Shown here in pieces: positions 8,130-15,745 of a stretch of DNA of 64,000 bases; position 1 is the stretch's first letter; every line of letters begins with the position of its first letter. The notes under the pieces were generated by a model that saw nothing but the letters and a program-made list of their open reading frames with translations, did no database searches and was not told where the DNA came from. The DNA comes from Microcella pacifica (lineage in GTDB: Bacteria > Actinomycetota > Actinomycetes > Actinomycetales > Microbacteriaceae). The translations under genes and the position numbers were made by a program. The stretch spans positions 1 to 64,000 of the forward strand of contig NZ_VIKT02000005.1 of NCBI RefSeq assembly GCF_009371975.2. Direction: 5' to 3'.

Positions 8130-8352
8130 CGGGCGCAAGGGCGCGCGGTCGCGACGAAAGGGCGGGACGCGAGGTGCTGCTCGGGGCAGAGCCGGCCTCG
8201 CCACGCTTCCCGCATTCGCATTGCGCACACGAGCGCGTGGCGCGAGCCCCCAGAGATCGCCTGATCCGCCACGATAGGGGGGCCGGGGCACGAGGGCCCG
8301 CCTCCGCTGTCGACGCCCCCCTTCAGGATCCTGTGTCGCCAGCACCCCGGCC

Positions 8353-8395
8353 GGCCGATGTTCAGACGGATTCGGGTTCTGGCTGAACATCGGCC
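8353..8395 (-). terminator. Inverted repeat downstream of the heliorhodopsin gene
   Basis: Perfect 13-base arms GGCCGATGTTCAG (8353-8365) and CTGAACATCGGCC (8383-8395) enclose a 17-base loop. The repeat starts 29 bases past the heliorhodopsin stop codon and probably ends that transcript. Confidence 0.6.
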
Positions 8396-8424
8396 ACCTC
8401 ACGCGTGAGACCGCGGCGCTCGGC

Positions 8425-9228
8425 TCAACTCGCGATGGCGGGGATGATGGCGCCGGAGAACACCTGCCACGCAAGAGCCGTCTTCGCCACGAGGCTCAGC
8501 GTGATGTAGGTGCGCTCGCCCTGCAGGTAGCTCTTCCACTTGCCTACCTGCTTGTACTGCAGCCACTGGTTGACGGCGAACGTGTTGAAGAACACGAAGA
8601 GCGAGATGACGATGCCGACGACGAAGTCGGGCGCGGCGACCTCGCTCTCACTGCCGGGGCGCAAGAAGTAGATGAGCACGAGGATCCACGGCACGATGCC
8701 GACCATGGAGCCGAAGATGAAGGGCAGCATGCCACCCGACCCGGGCTGCTCGTACTTCTCCTGCAGGGCGCCGAACAGGATCATGGCTGCGTTGACGGCG
8801 AAGATCGCGAACAGGGCGCCGATGTCGGTCACACCGTTGATGGCGAGAATGAGCCAGATCATGATCGACGAGCTGAGCGAGTACTCCGTCCAGCGGAAGT
8901 AGTTGCGGTTCGCCAACAGGCCGCCCTTGTAGCGGCCGAAGAACCACGGGCTCGAGATGAGGAAGTGGAAGAAGGCGCTCAGGGCGAGGAATGCGACGAC
9001 GCCGATGCCGATATTGACCTCGAACAGGGTCACGCGCTCCGGAGGCAGAGGAACACCGGGAGGGCCCGCGAGGTAGTCGGCGGTCACGGCGAACAGCACC
9101 TGGGTGCTGAGCATCGTGAGCACGATCGCGAAGCCGATCGCCTGCAGCAGGTGCAGACTGCCGGCGACGAGGTTGTAGACGCGCAGCCGGTCGATCTGCT
9201 GGTCGGGGGTGTAGGTCTTCTTCGCCAT
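8425..9228 (-). CDS. Heliorhodopsin
   Basis: This 267-residue seven-helix membrane protein matches heliorhodopsins, not type-1 rhodopsins. The first helix contains RLRVYN and LHLLQ, the third holds the counterion motif RWTEYSLSSS (Glu115), and the last has the retinal-lysine motif SLVAKTALAW (Lys249). Family members bind retinal with the N terminus inside the cell and do not pump ions; proposed roles are light sensing or control of partner enzymes. AAGGAG lies 6 bases before ATG 9228. The neighbour on the other strand is a DUF998-like membrane protein. No carotenoid-cleavage or retinal-synthesis gene is in the window. Confidence 0.92.
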   Translation of the reverse strand: MAKKTYTPDQQIDRLRVYNLVAGSLHLLQAIGFAIVLTMLSTQVLFAVTADYLAGPPGVPLPPERVTLFEVNIGIGVVAFLALSAFFHFLISSPWFFGRYKGGLLANRNYFRWTEYSLSSSIMIWLILAINGVTDIGALFAIFAVNAAMILFGALQEKYEQPGSGGMLPFIFGSMVGIVPWILVLIYFLRPGSESEVAAPDFVVGIVISLFVFFNTFAVNQWLQYKQVGKWKSYLQGERTYITLSLVAKTALAWQVFSGAIIPAIAS

Positions 9229-9308
9229 CGTGCGCTCCTTCGGGCTGGACGGGTTCGCCGCTGACGCTAGCAGGCGCCGCCCCAGCCATGGCCCGCTACG
9301 GTGAGAAC

Positions 9309-9956
9309 GTGACAGACACGAAGCCACCCGACCGTCGACTGGTGAGCCGGCCCGCGCTCGTCTCGTCCTTCCTCGCCCCCGTGTTCTTCATCGGCGGCAC
9401 GATCGTCGCCGAGCTCGCCTGGCCGGGATTCGATCCGGTCGCGATGACGATCAGTGAGCTGGCGGCGGGGGATGCCCCCACGCGAGTCTTCATGACCCTC
9501 ATGTTCGTGCTCACCGGCGTCTGCCACCTCGTCACCGCGGCGTTCGCGCGAGGTCTCGCGTGGCCCGGGCGTGCGGCCCTGGCACTCGCGGGCGTGGCGC
9601 TCTTCGCGGTCGCCGCATTCCCCCTGCCCGCGGTCGGCGAGTCGAGCCCCGAGCACCGCTACTCGGCCATGGCCGGGTTCGTGCTGCTGGCCCTGTGGCC
9701 CGTGCTGAGCATGCGCTTCTCGCCCCGGTACCCGTGGCTCGTGCGCCCGCTCGGGGCGACCCTGAGCACCCTCGCGGTCGGCGCGGCCTGCGTGGCGTTC
9801 GCGTGGATCGAGGCCTCGCCCGACCCGGCTCTCCTCGGGCTCGCTGAACGGGTGGCGGCCTACCTCGAGTCGCTGTGGCCGGCCGTGGTCGTGCTCGCCC
9901 TCGCTCTGCGCGACCGCCGCGTGTCAGCGCGTGAGTCTCACCTGCGCGGCGGCTGA
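9309..9956 (+). CDS. DUF998-like six-helix membrane protein
   Basis: The 215-residue protein has about six hydrophobic segments and the layout of DUF998 proteins, including ISELAAGDAPTRVFM after the first helix and a central GESSPEHRYSAMAGF loop. Its function is unknown. GTG 9309 is chosen because TACGGT (9297-9302) lies 6 bases upstream, the leaderless pattern seen through the window; ATG 9288 is an alternative. It is divergent from the heliorhodopsin gene with 80 bases between. Its 3' end overlaps the convergent ribokinase gene by 19 bases. Confidence 0.75.
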   Translation: MTDTKPPDRRLVSRPALVSSFLAPVFFIGGTIVAELAWPGFDPVAMTISELAAGDAPTRVFMTLMFVLTGVCHLVTAAFARGLAWPGRAALALAGVALFAVAAFPLPAVGESSPEHRYSAMAGFVLLALWPVLSMRFSPRYPWLVRPLGATLSTLAVGAACVAFAWIEASPDPALLGLAERVAAYLESLWPAVVVLALALRDRRVSARESHLRGG

Positions 9957-10822
9957 GCGCCGAGCCACTGCACAGCCGCGGCGCCCGCGGCGACCCCGCG
10001 CTCGACCGCGGCCTTCAGGGCAGCACCGTCTGCGAGCTCGGCGCACACCGCACCCACGAAGGCATCGCCTGCCCCCGTCGTGTCGACGACGGTCACGCGC
10101 GGTGCGGGCACGTGCCCGCTGCCGGTCGGGCTCGCGAACACGGCACCCTCCCCGCCGAGGGTGATGATGATGCTGCGGCAACGGTCAAGCAACGCGGTGG
10201 CGGCAGCGGTCGCGTCGTCGACCGAGTCGACGGTCGCCCCGGCGAGGTCGTGCGCCTCGGACTCGTTGACGACGAGCGGGTCGCAGAGCGTGAGCAGAGC
10301 ATCCGGAATCTCCCGGCTGGGGGAGAGGTTGAGCACGACGCGCCCGCCCGCCGCGTCGACCGCCTCGGCGGCGGCGACCACGACCTCGAGGGGAATCTCG
10401 AGCTGGGCGAGCAGGACGGTGCGGGGGCCCGCGAGCTCGCGCACGATCGGCACGATCGACTCGACGCTGAGCCGGCCGTTGGCGCCGGGCGCCACGACGA
10501 TGGTGTTCTCGCCGTCGCGCGAGACGGTGATGAGCGCCACACCGGTGGGCGCATCCTCGAGGGTGAGCGTGCGGGAGACGTCGATGCCGCCCGAGCCGAG
10601 GGCGTCGAGCATGGCGCGACCGTTCGCGTCCGCGCCGACCGCGCCGAGGAGGACGGGCAGGGCGCCCGATCGTGCGGCCGCGAGAGCCTGGTTGGCGCCC
10701 TTGCCGCCCGTCGCCGTGACGAGGTCACCGCCCATGAGCGTCTCGCCGGGCTGCGGGTGGCGATCGACGAGCACCGTGAAGTCGGTGTTCGCCGAGCCGA
10801 GAACGATGAGGGTCGCGGTCAT
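9938..10822 (-). CDS. rbsK: Ribokinase (PfkB family sugar kinase)
   Basis: This 294-residue cytoplasmic kinase has the N-terminal PfkB signature (GGKGANQALAAARSG), the NESEAHDL segment and the C-terminal DTTGAGDAFVGAV motif with the catalytic Asp. Ribokinase converts D-ribose and ATP to ribose-5-phosphate. Other PfkB kinases can look similar, so the substrate is likely but not certain. ATG 10822 overlaps the DoxX gene stop by 4 bases, so the two are coupled. It is far from the sugar importer at 396-7920 and has no linked ribose transporter in view. Confidence 0.85.
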   Translation of the reverse strand: MTATLIVLGSANTDFTVLVDRHPQPGETLMGGDLVTATGGKGANQALAAARSGALPVLLGAVGADANGRAMLDALGSGGIDVSRTLTLEDAPTGVALITVSRDGENTIVVAPGANGRLSVESIVPIVRELAGPRTVLLAQLEIPLEVVVAAAEAVDAAGGRVVLNLSPSREIPDALLTLCDPLVVNESEAHDLAGATVDSVDDATAAATALLDRCRSIIITLGGEGAVFASPTGSGHVPAPRVTVVDTTGAGDAFVGAVCAELADGAALKAAVERGVAAGAAAVQWLGAQPPRR

Positions 10823-11328
10823 CCCCTCATCGTGCCAGAGCGGTCGCCGCGGCGACCAGCGCGCCACGAGCGGTAGGCAGACCACGCCCCGGTCGACCAC
10901 AGCGCCCAGGCGACGAGGAGCGGTTGGAACAGCAGCCGGATGCCCCGGGCCACGTCCGTCGTGAGGCCGAAGCCGTCCCGCCCCTCCGTGAACTGCGCGA
11001 TGTTGCCGGGGAAGATGGCGAGAAAGAACAGGGCGACGAGCCAGCCCACGGGCACGCGCCAGCGGCCGAGCACGAGCAGCGCGAGCCCGAGGGCGATCTC
11101 GACTATGCCGGAGGCGACGACCACGACGTCGCCGTCGATCGGCAGCCACGGCGGCACCTGGTTGAGGAACTCCTCGCGACCGACCGTGAGGTGGCTGAGC
11201 CCCGCGAGCAGCAGCGCTGCGCCGAGCAGCCAGCGCGCGAAGCGCTGCGGCCACGACGTGCCGGGCGGGCGCGGCGCGGCCGGGTCGGTGGGGGCGGTGC
11301 TGGGCGGGGGAGCGGAGGGGTCGCGCAT
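10819..11328 (-). CDS. DoxX-family membrane protein
   Basis: This 169-residue protein has a Pro-rich N terminus followed by four membrane helices (about 30-50, 66-86, 92-112, 128-150). WLLGAALLLAGLSHL and the FPGNIAQF segment fit the DoxX/DUF417-like family, small quinone-linked or redox-associated membrane proteins of mostly unknown role. Its stop overlaps the ribokinase start (ATGA). It is divergent from the nitrilase-like gene, 53 bases away. Confidence 0.78.
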   Translation of the reverse strand: MRDPSAPPPSTAPTDPAAPRPPGTSWPQRFARWLLGAALLLAGLSHLTVGREEFLNQVPPWLPIDGDVVVVASGIVEIALGLALLVLGRWRVPVGWLVALFFLAIFPGNIAQFTEGRDGFGLTTDVARGIRLLFQPLLVAWALWSTGAWSAYRSWRAGRRGDRSGTMRG

Positions 11329-11369
11329 GGTGCCCAGTCTGGCACTGCGGCCCGCTGAGCGGCGGGCCG

Positions 11370-11375
11370 TAGGCT
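11370..11375 (+). promoter_or_regulatory. -10 box of a leaderless promoter (TAGGCT)
   Basis: TAGGCT ends 6 bases before ATG 11382 and there is no ribosome site between, so the transcript probably starts at the A of the start codon. This is one of about twenty such arrangements in the window. Confidence 0.6.
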
Positions 11376-11381
11376 GGTCGC

Positions 11382-12194
11382 ATGAGCACTCGCACCGCCG
11401 TCGCCGTCGCCGTCGCCCAGTGGGGCCCGGGAGCCGACCGGGACGTGAACCTCGCCGAGCTGCGCGAGCTCGCGCAGAAGGCCGTCGATCAGGGTGCCGG
11501 GCTCGTCGTGTTCCCCGAGTACTCGGCCTACTTCACCCCGAAGCCCGACGAAGGGTGGGTCGCGAACGCGGAGCCGCTCGACGGCCCCTTCGTCTCGGGG
11601 CTCTCGGCGATCGCCGCCGAGCTCGAGGTCATCATCGTGGCGGGGCTCCTGGAGGAGTCGTCGCAGCCCGAGAAGTGCCGCAACACGATCGTCGCCGTCG
11701 GCGCAGACGGCTCTCTGCTCGCGACCTCGCCCAAGCTGCACCTGTACGACGCGTTCGGCGCGCAGGAGTCGCGGTGGGTCGAGCCCGGCGAGATCAGCGC
11801 GCCGCAGCTGTTCGAGTTCGCGGGGCTGCGGGTGGGCATCCAGACCTGCTACGACCTCCGCTTTCCGGAGGTGACGCGCCGGCTTGCGGACGCGGGGGCG
11901 GACCTCGTGCTCGTTCCCGCCGAGTGGGTCGCGGGCCCGGGCAAGCGTCACGCATGGGTGACCCTCGCCGCGGCGCGCGCCATCGAGAATACGGTCTACC
12001 TCGCCGGCGCCGACCACCCGCCGCCCATCGGTGCGGGGGCGAGCCTCATCGTCGACCCGCTGGGCGCGCAGCTCGCCTTCCTCGACGACGAGGTGGATGT
12101 TGCGGTCGCCACGCCCGATCGGGCCCACCTCGACGAGGTGCGCCGCATCAACCCCGCCCTGCAGTTGCGCCGGTTCGGGGTCGCGCCGCTCTGA
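11382..12194 (+). CDS. Carbon-nitrogen hydrolase (nitrilase superfamily)
   Basis: This 270-residue cytoplasmic enzyme has the nitrilase-superfamily catalytic triad: Glu46 in VVFPEYS, Lys118 in SPKLHLYD and Cys156 in QTCYDLRFPE. The pattern fits the Nit/omega-amidase branch, which removes amide groups from omega-amidic acids or deaminated glutathione; the exact substrate cannot be read from sequence. TAGGCT sits 6 bases upstream, implying a leaderless mRNA. The convergent neighbour is an aminotransferase with a kynurenine-aminotransferase-like pattern, and omega-amidase pairs metabolically with glutamine transaminase, so a shared pathway is possible (inference). Confidence 0.87.
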   Translation: MSTRTAVAVAVAQWGPGADRDVNLAELRELAQKAVDQGAGLVVFPEYSAYFTPKPDEGWVANAEPLDGPFVSGLSAIAAELEVIIVAGLLEESSQPEKCRNTIVAVGADGSLLATSPKLHLYDAFGAQESRWVEPGEISAPQLFEFAGLRVGIQTCYDLRFPEVTRRLADAGADLVLVPAEWVAGPGKRHAWVTLAAARAIENTVYLAGADHPPPIGAGASLIVDPLGAQLAFLDDEVDVAVATPDRAHLDEVRRINPALQLRRFGVAPL

Positions 12195-12206
12195 CCCCCG
12201 CGAGCC

Positions 12207-13409
12207 CTAGCGGGCGGCGAAGGTCCGGAGGCGTTCGCTCGCATCGGCGATCGCGGCCTCGGTGCGGCAGAACGCGAAGCGCAGCGAGGAGCGCACGACG
12301 GGGTCGGTCGAGCGCGGGGCGAATGCCTGCAGAGGAATGGACGCGACGCCCGGGTCGAGCGTGAGCTCGCGCGCGGCGACGGCCCCGTCGTTGATGCCGA
12401 GCGGGGCCGCGTCGGCGACGACGAAGTAGGAGCCGCTCGAGGGGCTCACGCGGAAGCCGGCTGCCCGCAGCCCGTCGCTCAGCAGGTCGCGGCGGTTCTG
12501 CAGAGACACACGCTGCTCGTCGAAGTAGCTGTCGGGCAGTCCGAGACCGACGGCGACGGCTGGTTGGAAGGGCGCGCCGTTGACGTAGGTCGTGAACTGC
12601 TTGACGGCGAGCACGTGGTCGATGAGCTCGGCGGGGCCGGTCATCCAGCCGATCTTCCAGCCGGTGACGCGGAACGTCTTCGCGGCGCTCGAGATGGTCA
12701 GCGTGCGTTCGCGCGCGCCCGGGATGAGCGCCGCGGGCGTGAACGGCGCATCGTCGTACACGAGGTGCTCGTACACCTCGTCGCTCACGATGACCGCATC
12801 GTGCGCGGCGGCGCGCGCCACGATGCGCTCGAGCAGCTCCGGGCGGATCACCGAGCCGGTGGGGTTGTGCGGGTTGTTGAGCAGCACGACCCGCGTGCGC
12901 GGCCCGATCGCGGCGTCGATCTCGGCGGGCTCCGGCTGAAAGTCTTCGCCGCGCAACGGGATGGTGCGATGCGTGGCGCCGCTCAGCCCGATCATGGCCG
13001 CATAGGAGTCGTAGTACGGCTCGAGGGTCACGACCTCGTCGCCGGCCCCCGCGAGGGAGAGAAGGGCGACGGCGATGCCCTCGGTCGCCCCCGTCGTCGC
13101 AATGACCTCGGTGTCGGGGTCGACCGTGTCGCCCCAGAAGCGCTCGCGATGCTCGGCGATCGCCTGGCGCAGCACGGGCATGCCCCGGCCCGGAGGGTAC
13201 TGGTTGACCCCGGCATTGATCGCCTCGATGGCGGCGTCGAGCACCTCGCGCGGAGCATCCTCGTCGGGGAATCCTTGCCCCAGATTCACGGCGCCGTGCT
13301 CCGTGGCGAGGGCGGAGATCTCGGCGAAGATGGTGGAGCGCACCGTGCCGGCCTCATCGACGAGGCCGGCCGCGTCGACGGTGCGCAGCCACGGCGGTGG
13401 GGTGCTCAT
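12207..13409 (-). CDS. PLP-dependent aminotransferase, class I/II
   Basis: This 400-residue fold-type I aminotransferase has NNPHNPTG, the PLP-binding lysine in SSAAKTFRVTGWKIGW (Lys244) and the C-terminal SSLRFAFCRTE arginine. NLGQGFPDE near the N terminus is typical of the kynurenine/glutamine transaminase and MetC-like YbdL branch. ATG 13409 has TAGGGT 6 bases upstream (13416-13421), so it is probably leaderless. A TetR gene lies 31 bases upstream on the same strand. It converges on the nitrilase-like gene with a 12-base gap. Confidence 0.87.
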   Translation of the reverse strand: MSTPPPWLRTVDAAGLVDEAGTVRSTIFAEISALATEHGAVNLGQGFPDEDAPREVLDAAIEAINAGVNQYPPGRGMPVLRQAIAEHRERFWGDTVDPDTEVIATTGATEGIAVALLSLAGAGDEVVTLEPYYDSYAAMIGLSGATHRTIPLRGEDFQPEPAEIDAAIGPRTRVVLLNNPHNPTGSVIRPELLERIVARAAAHDAVIVSDEVYEHLVYDDAPFTPAALIPGARERTLTISSAAKTFRVTGWKIGWMTGPAELIDHVLAVKQFTTYVNGAPFQPAVAVGLGLPDSYFDEQRVSLQNRRDLLSDGLRAAGFRVSPSSGSYFVVADAAPLGINDGAVAARELTLDPGVASIPLQAFAPRSTDPVVRSSLRFAFCRTEAAIADASERLRTFAAR

Positions 13410-13440
13410 CACTCCACCCTAACGACCGGCGCTGAGCGGG

Positions 13441-14088
13441 TCAGCCCGTCGACTTGGGCAGGGTGAGGCTCGTCGCCCACTCGTAGAACACGCTCTTGCC
13501 GGGGGAGGTGTCGGCGACGTCGGCGTCCACCGAGCGGTGCAGCAGGTCGGCGATGGCGCGGATCGTCGTGTCCAGGTCGTCGTGCGGTGCCGTGATGGCG
13601 AGGCCGGCCGAGCAGACGGAGAGCACGCTCGACACCATGCGCGCGTCGATATCCGGCCGCACCATGCCCGCGTTCTGCAGGTTCTCGATGAGGTCGGCCC
13701 GCACCCCGATATTCGGCAGGTAGACGAAGCCGTTGGCGTTGCGCATGATCTGATGCAGAGCATCCCGATCGATCACGAACAGGGTGCGTGCGAGGGGGCG
13801 CTCGTATACCGACGACAGGATGTAGGTGTACATGCGCGAGAGCAGGCCCCCGCGAGGGTCGCGCTCCACGTGGTCGACGATGCTCGCGTACATGAGGCTG
13901 AACTCGCGGTTCAGCATGCTCACGAGAACATCGTTGGGGGTATCGAAGAGGCTCTCGACCTCGTCGCGCGGGGCGCCGGAGCGCTCGGCGATCGCCGGGA
14001 ACGTGACCGCGTTGTAGCCGTCGTGCATGATCAGGTCGGCTGCGGCGGAGAGGATCTGGTCGATATCGGTGACTGGGGGGTGGGTCAT
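13441..14088 (-). CDS. TetR-family transcriptional regulator
   Basis: The 215-residue protein has an N-terminal TetR-type helix-turn-helix (about residues 8-50: ADLIMHDGYNAVTFPAIAERSGAP, then the LFDTPNDVL turn) and an all-helical ligand domain. The tyrosine-rich recognition helix of many TetR proteins is replaced by EVESLFDTP, so DNA contacts may differ. It is followed by the aminotransferase gene on the same strand and is divergent from the lipoprotein gene. Its target and ligand are unknown. Confidence 0.78.
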   Translation of the reverse strand: MTHPPVTDIDQILSAAADLIMHDGYNAVTFPAIAERSGAPRDEVESLFDTPNDVLVSMLNREFSLMYASIVDHVERDPRGGLLSRMYTYILSSVYERPLARTLFVIDRDALHQIMRNANGFVYLPNIGVRADLIENLQNAGMVRPDIDARMVSSVLSVCSAGLAITAPHDDLDTTIRAIADLLHRSVDADVADTSPGKSVFYEWATSLTLPKSTG

Positions 14089-14244
14089 CGAGTACTCATC
14101 ACGGTTCGGGGGTCAGGACGGTGATTCGGGGTGGAGCACAGTCTGAGTGTACGTCGACCGACAGACAGGTGGGTACACCCCATTCGGGTGCGGCATGTGG
14201 AGAATTCGAGGCGGGATGCTGCGCTCGCGCCTACCGTGAGCGCC

Positions 14245-14790
14245 ATGCCGAGACGCCCCCACGCCCTGGTCGCGCCCCTGCTCGTGCTCGCGCTGGTCAG
14301 TTGCACCCCGACCACCGTCATCCCGCCCGCCAGCCCTCCGAGTGAGGAGGCTCCCCTGTTCGCGAGCGACGAGGAGGCGCTCGCCGCGGCGACCGAGGCG
14401 TACGAGGAGTTCCTCGCCGTCTCCAGCCAGATACTGCAGGACGGAGGGGAGGATCCAGAACGCGCACGCACATACTTGAGCGATTCTGTGTTCGCCGAGG
14501 AGCTGGCTGGCTACGAGCAGTTCTCCGAGAGCGGGTTTCGACTGATCGGTCAGTCGCGAATCACCAACTCGGTACTCCAACAGTGGTCTCAGTACGAAAC
14601 GAAAGCGGAGATCATCGCTTACTTCTGCGTGAGCCTGGAAGGGACCGACGTAGTGAATGGTTCTGGAGAGTCAATCGTGACTGCAGATCGGCCAGAACAG
14701 AGCGTCTTTGAGATTGTGTTGACAGGATCACGAAGTGACCTCGTGATTGAAAGCAAGCAAGTTTGGTCAGACGAGTCCATATGTGGGTGA
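14245..14790 (+). CDS. Small exported lipoprotein of unknown function
   Basis: The 181-residue protein has a short signal peptide ending in the lipobox LVSC (Cys20), a Pro/Ser linker and an alpha-beta domain with no recognised family. TACCGT (14232-14237) is 7 bases before ATG 14245, the leaderless pattern. The 3' half has much lower GC (about 52% over 14521-14880, hand count) than the 5' part, so the gene looks mosaic. The stop codon overlaps the next gene's start by 10 bases, so both exported proteins are made together. Confidence 0.75.
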   Translation: MPRRPHALVAPLLVLALVSCTPTTVIPPASPPSEEAPLFASDEEALAAATEAYEEFLAVSSQILQDGGEDPERARTYLSDSVFAEELAGYEQFSESGFRLIGQSRITNSVLQQWSQYETKAEIIAYFCVSLEGTDVVNGSGESIVTADRPEQSVFEIVLTGSRSDLVIESKQVWSDESICG

Positions 14791-15611
14791 GGAACGCTAC
14801 AGCCGCAATACTCCTCGGCACTATTTCGATCGTCATCATCGCCAGCCCTGTGAAGGCCAGCAGTATTTGCACTGACTCAAGTTGGTACGTCGGTGGGTGC
14901 CCGAACATCGGCGGCGAGCTCGGCGACGACGAGGCGCTTCTCACGGGAGACCTGGACGGCCCCGGCGGCGGTAACGGGGGAGGCGGCGGGAACGGCGGCG
15001 GCGGTGGCACTCCGGGCATCCACGTGCCGAGTACTCCCCGCCTCTACGAGCCCTGCATCGACATCTTTGAGGGCTTCTGTGCGGGCATTCGGCCGGGAGC
15101 CCCTGGTGAGCCCGGCGAGGATTCCGACCCGATCACGCTGAGCGACGTCGAGGCCTTCCGCCCCACGCCGCCCGTGCAGTTCATGCAGCCCGACGGCTGG
15201 ATGGTCGTCGGCCTGCCGACGAACTTCTACACGACCACGTCGGCGCACACCGTGGACGGTGAGCTGCTGGGCCTCGCGGCGACCGTGCGCTTCACGCCGT
15301 TCTCCTACCGCTGGCGCTACGGCGACGGCTCGAGTGCCGTGCTCTCCACGCGGGGTGCACCGTGGAGCACTCTCGGGCTGCGGGAGTTCGACGCGACGGC
15401 GACGAGCCACATCTACCGAGCATCCGGCACCTACGTCATCGACCTCGACGTCGACTACACCGCCGAGTACCGGATTCAGGACGGTGCGTGGCTTCCCATC
15501 CCGGGCTCATTGCGGCTGCCCGCCAACCGCCTCACCGCGACGGCGGGCGACGCCGTGACCGTGCTCGTCGACCGAGACTGCGCGACCGCGCCGAGCGGCC
15601 CCGGCTGCTGA
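14781..15611 (+). CDS. Secreted Gly-rich protein with a PKD-like domain
   Basis: The 276-residue protein starts with a signal peptide (cleavage near VKA-SS at about 23), then a Cys-containing segment, a glycine-rich linker (residues about 60-75) and a C-terminal beta domain. The pattern FSYRWRYGDGSS ... HIYRASGTYVIDLDVDYTAEY is that of PKD-like folds, where WxFGDG precedes a THxY motif. Cysteines occur in pairs, as in secreted proteins. ATG 14781 lies inside the upstream gene. The first 100 bases are low in GC and the remainder is about 70%. A surface or extracellular role is inferred. Confidence 0.75.
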   Translation: MWVRNATAAILLGTISIVIIASPVKASSICTDSSWYVGGCPNIGGELGDDEALLTGDLDGPGGGNGGGGGNGGGGGTPGIHVPSTPRLYEPCIDIFEGFCAGIRPGAPGEPGEDSDPITLSDVEAFRPTPPVQFMQPDGWMVVGLPTNFYTTTSAHTVDGELLGLAATVRFTPFSYRWRYGDGSSAVLSTRGAPWSTLGLREFDATATSHIYRASGTYVIDLDVDYTAEYRIQDGAWLPIPGSLRLPANRLTATAGDAVTVLVDRDCATAPSGPGC

Positions 15612-15745
15612 GACCGCGCCGCACCCCGCACGAGTCGCGGCGCGCTGTGGAGGCGCAGTGCGAAGCGCCGGGTCGCGTTCAGGCCGCGTAAATGCGACGC
15701 ACAGGTTGGCGGAGCACGCTGGGCGCAGCTGAAAGGATCTAGCTC

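Larger units (their letters stand above)
7921..8424. other. 504-base gap between two convergent genes
   Basis: No coding frame in this gap looks real. It holds a copy of the dispersed palindromic repeat (8062-8129) and a long-armed inverted repeat next to the heliorhodopsin stop (8353-8395). The remaining sequence is GC-rich with short stems only. The gap marks the right border of the sugar-import locus. Confidence 0.6.
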
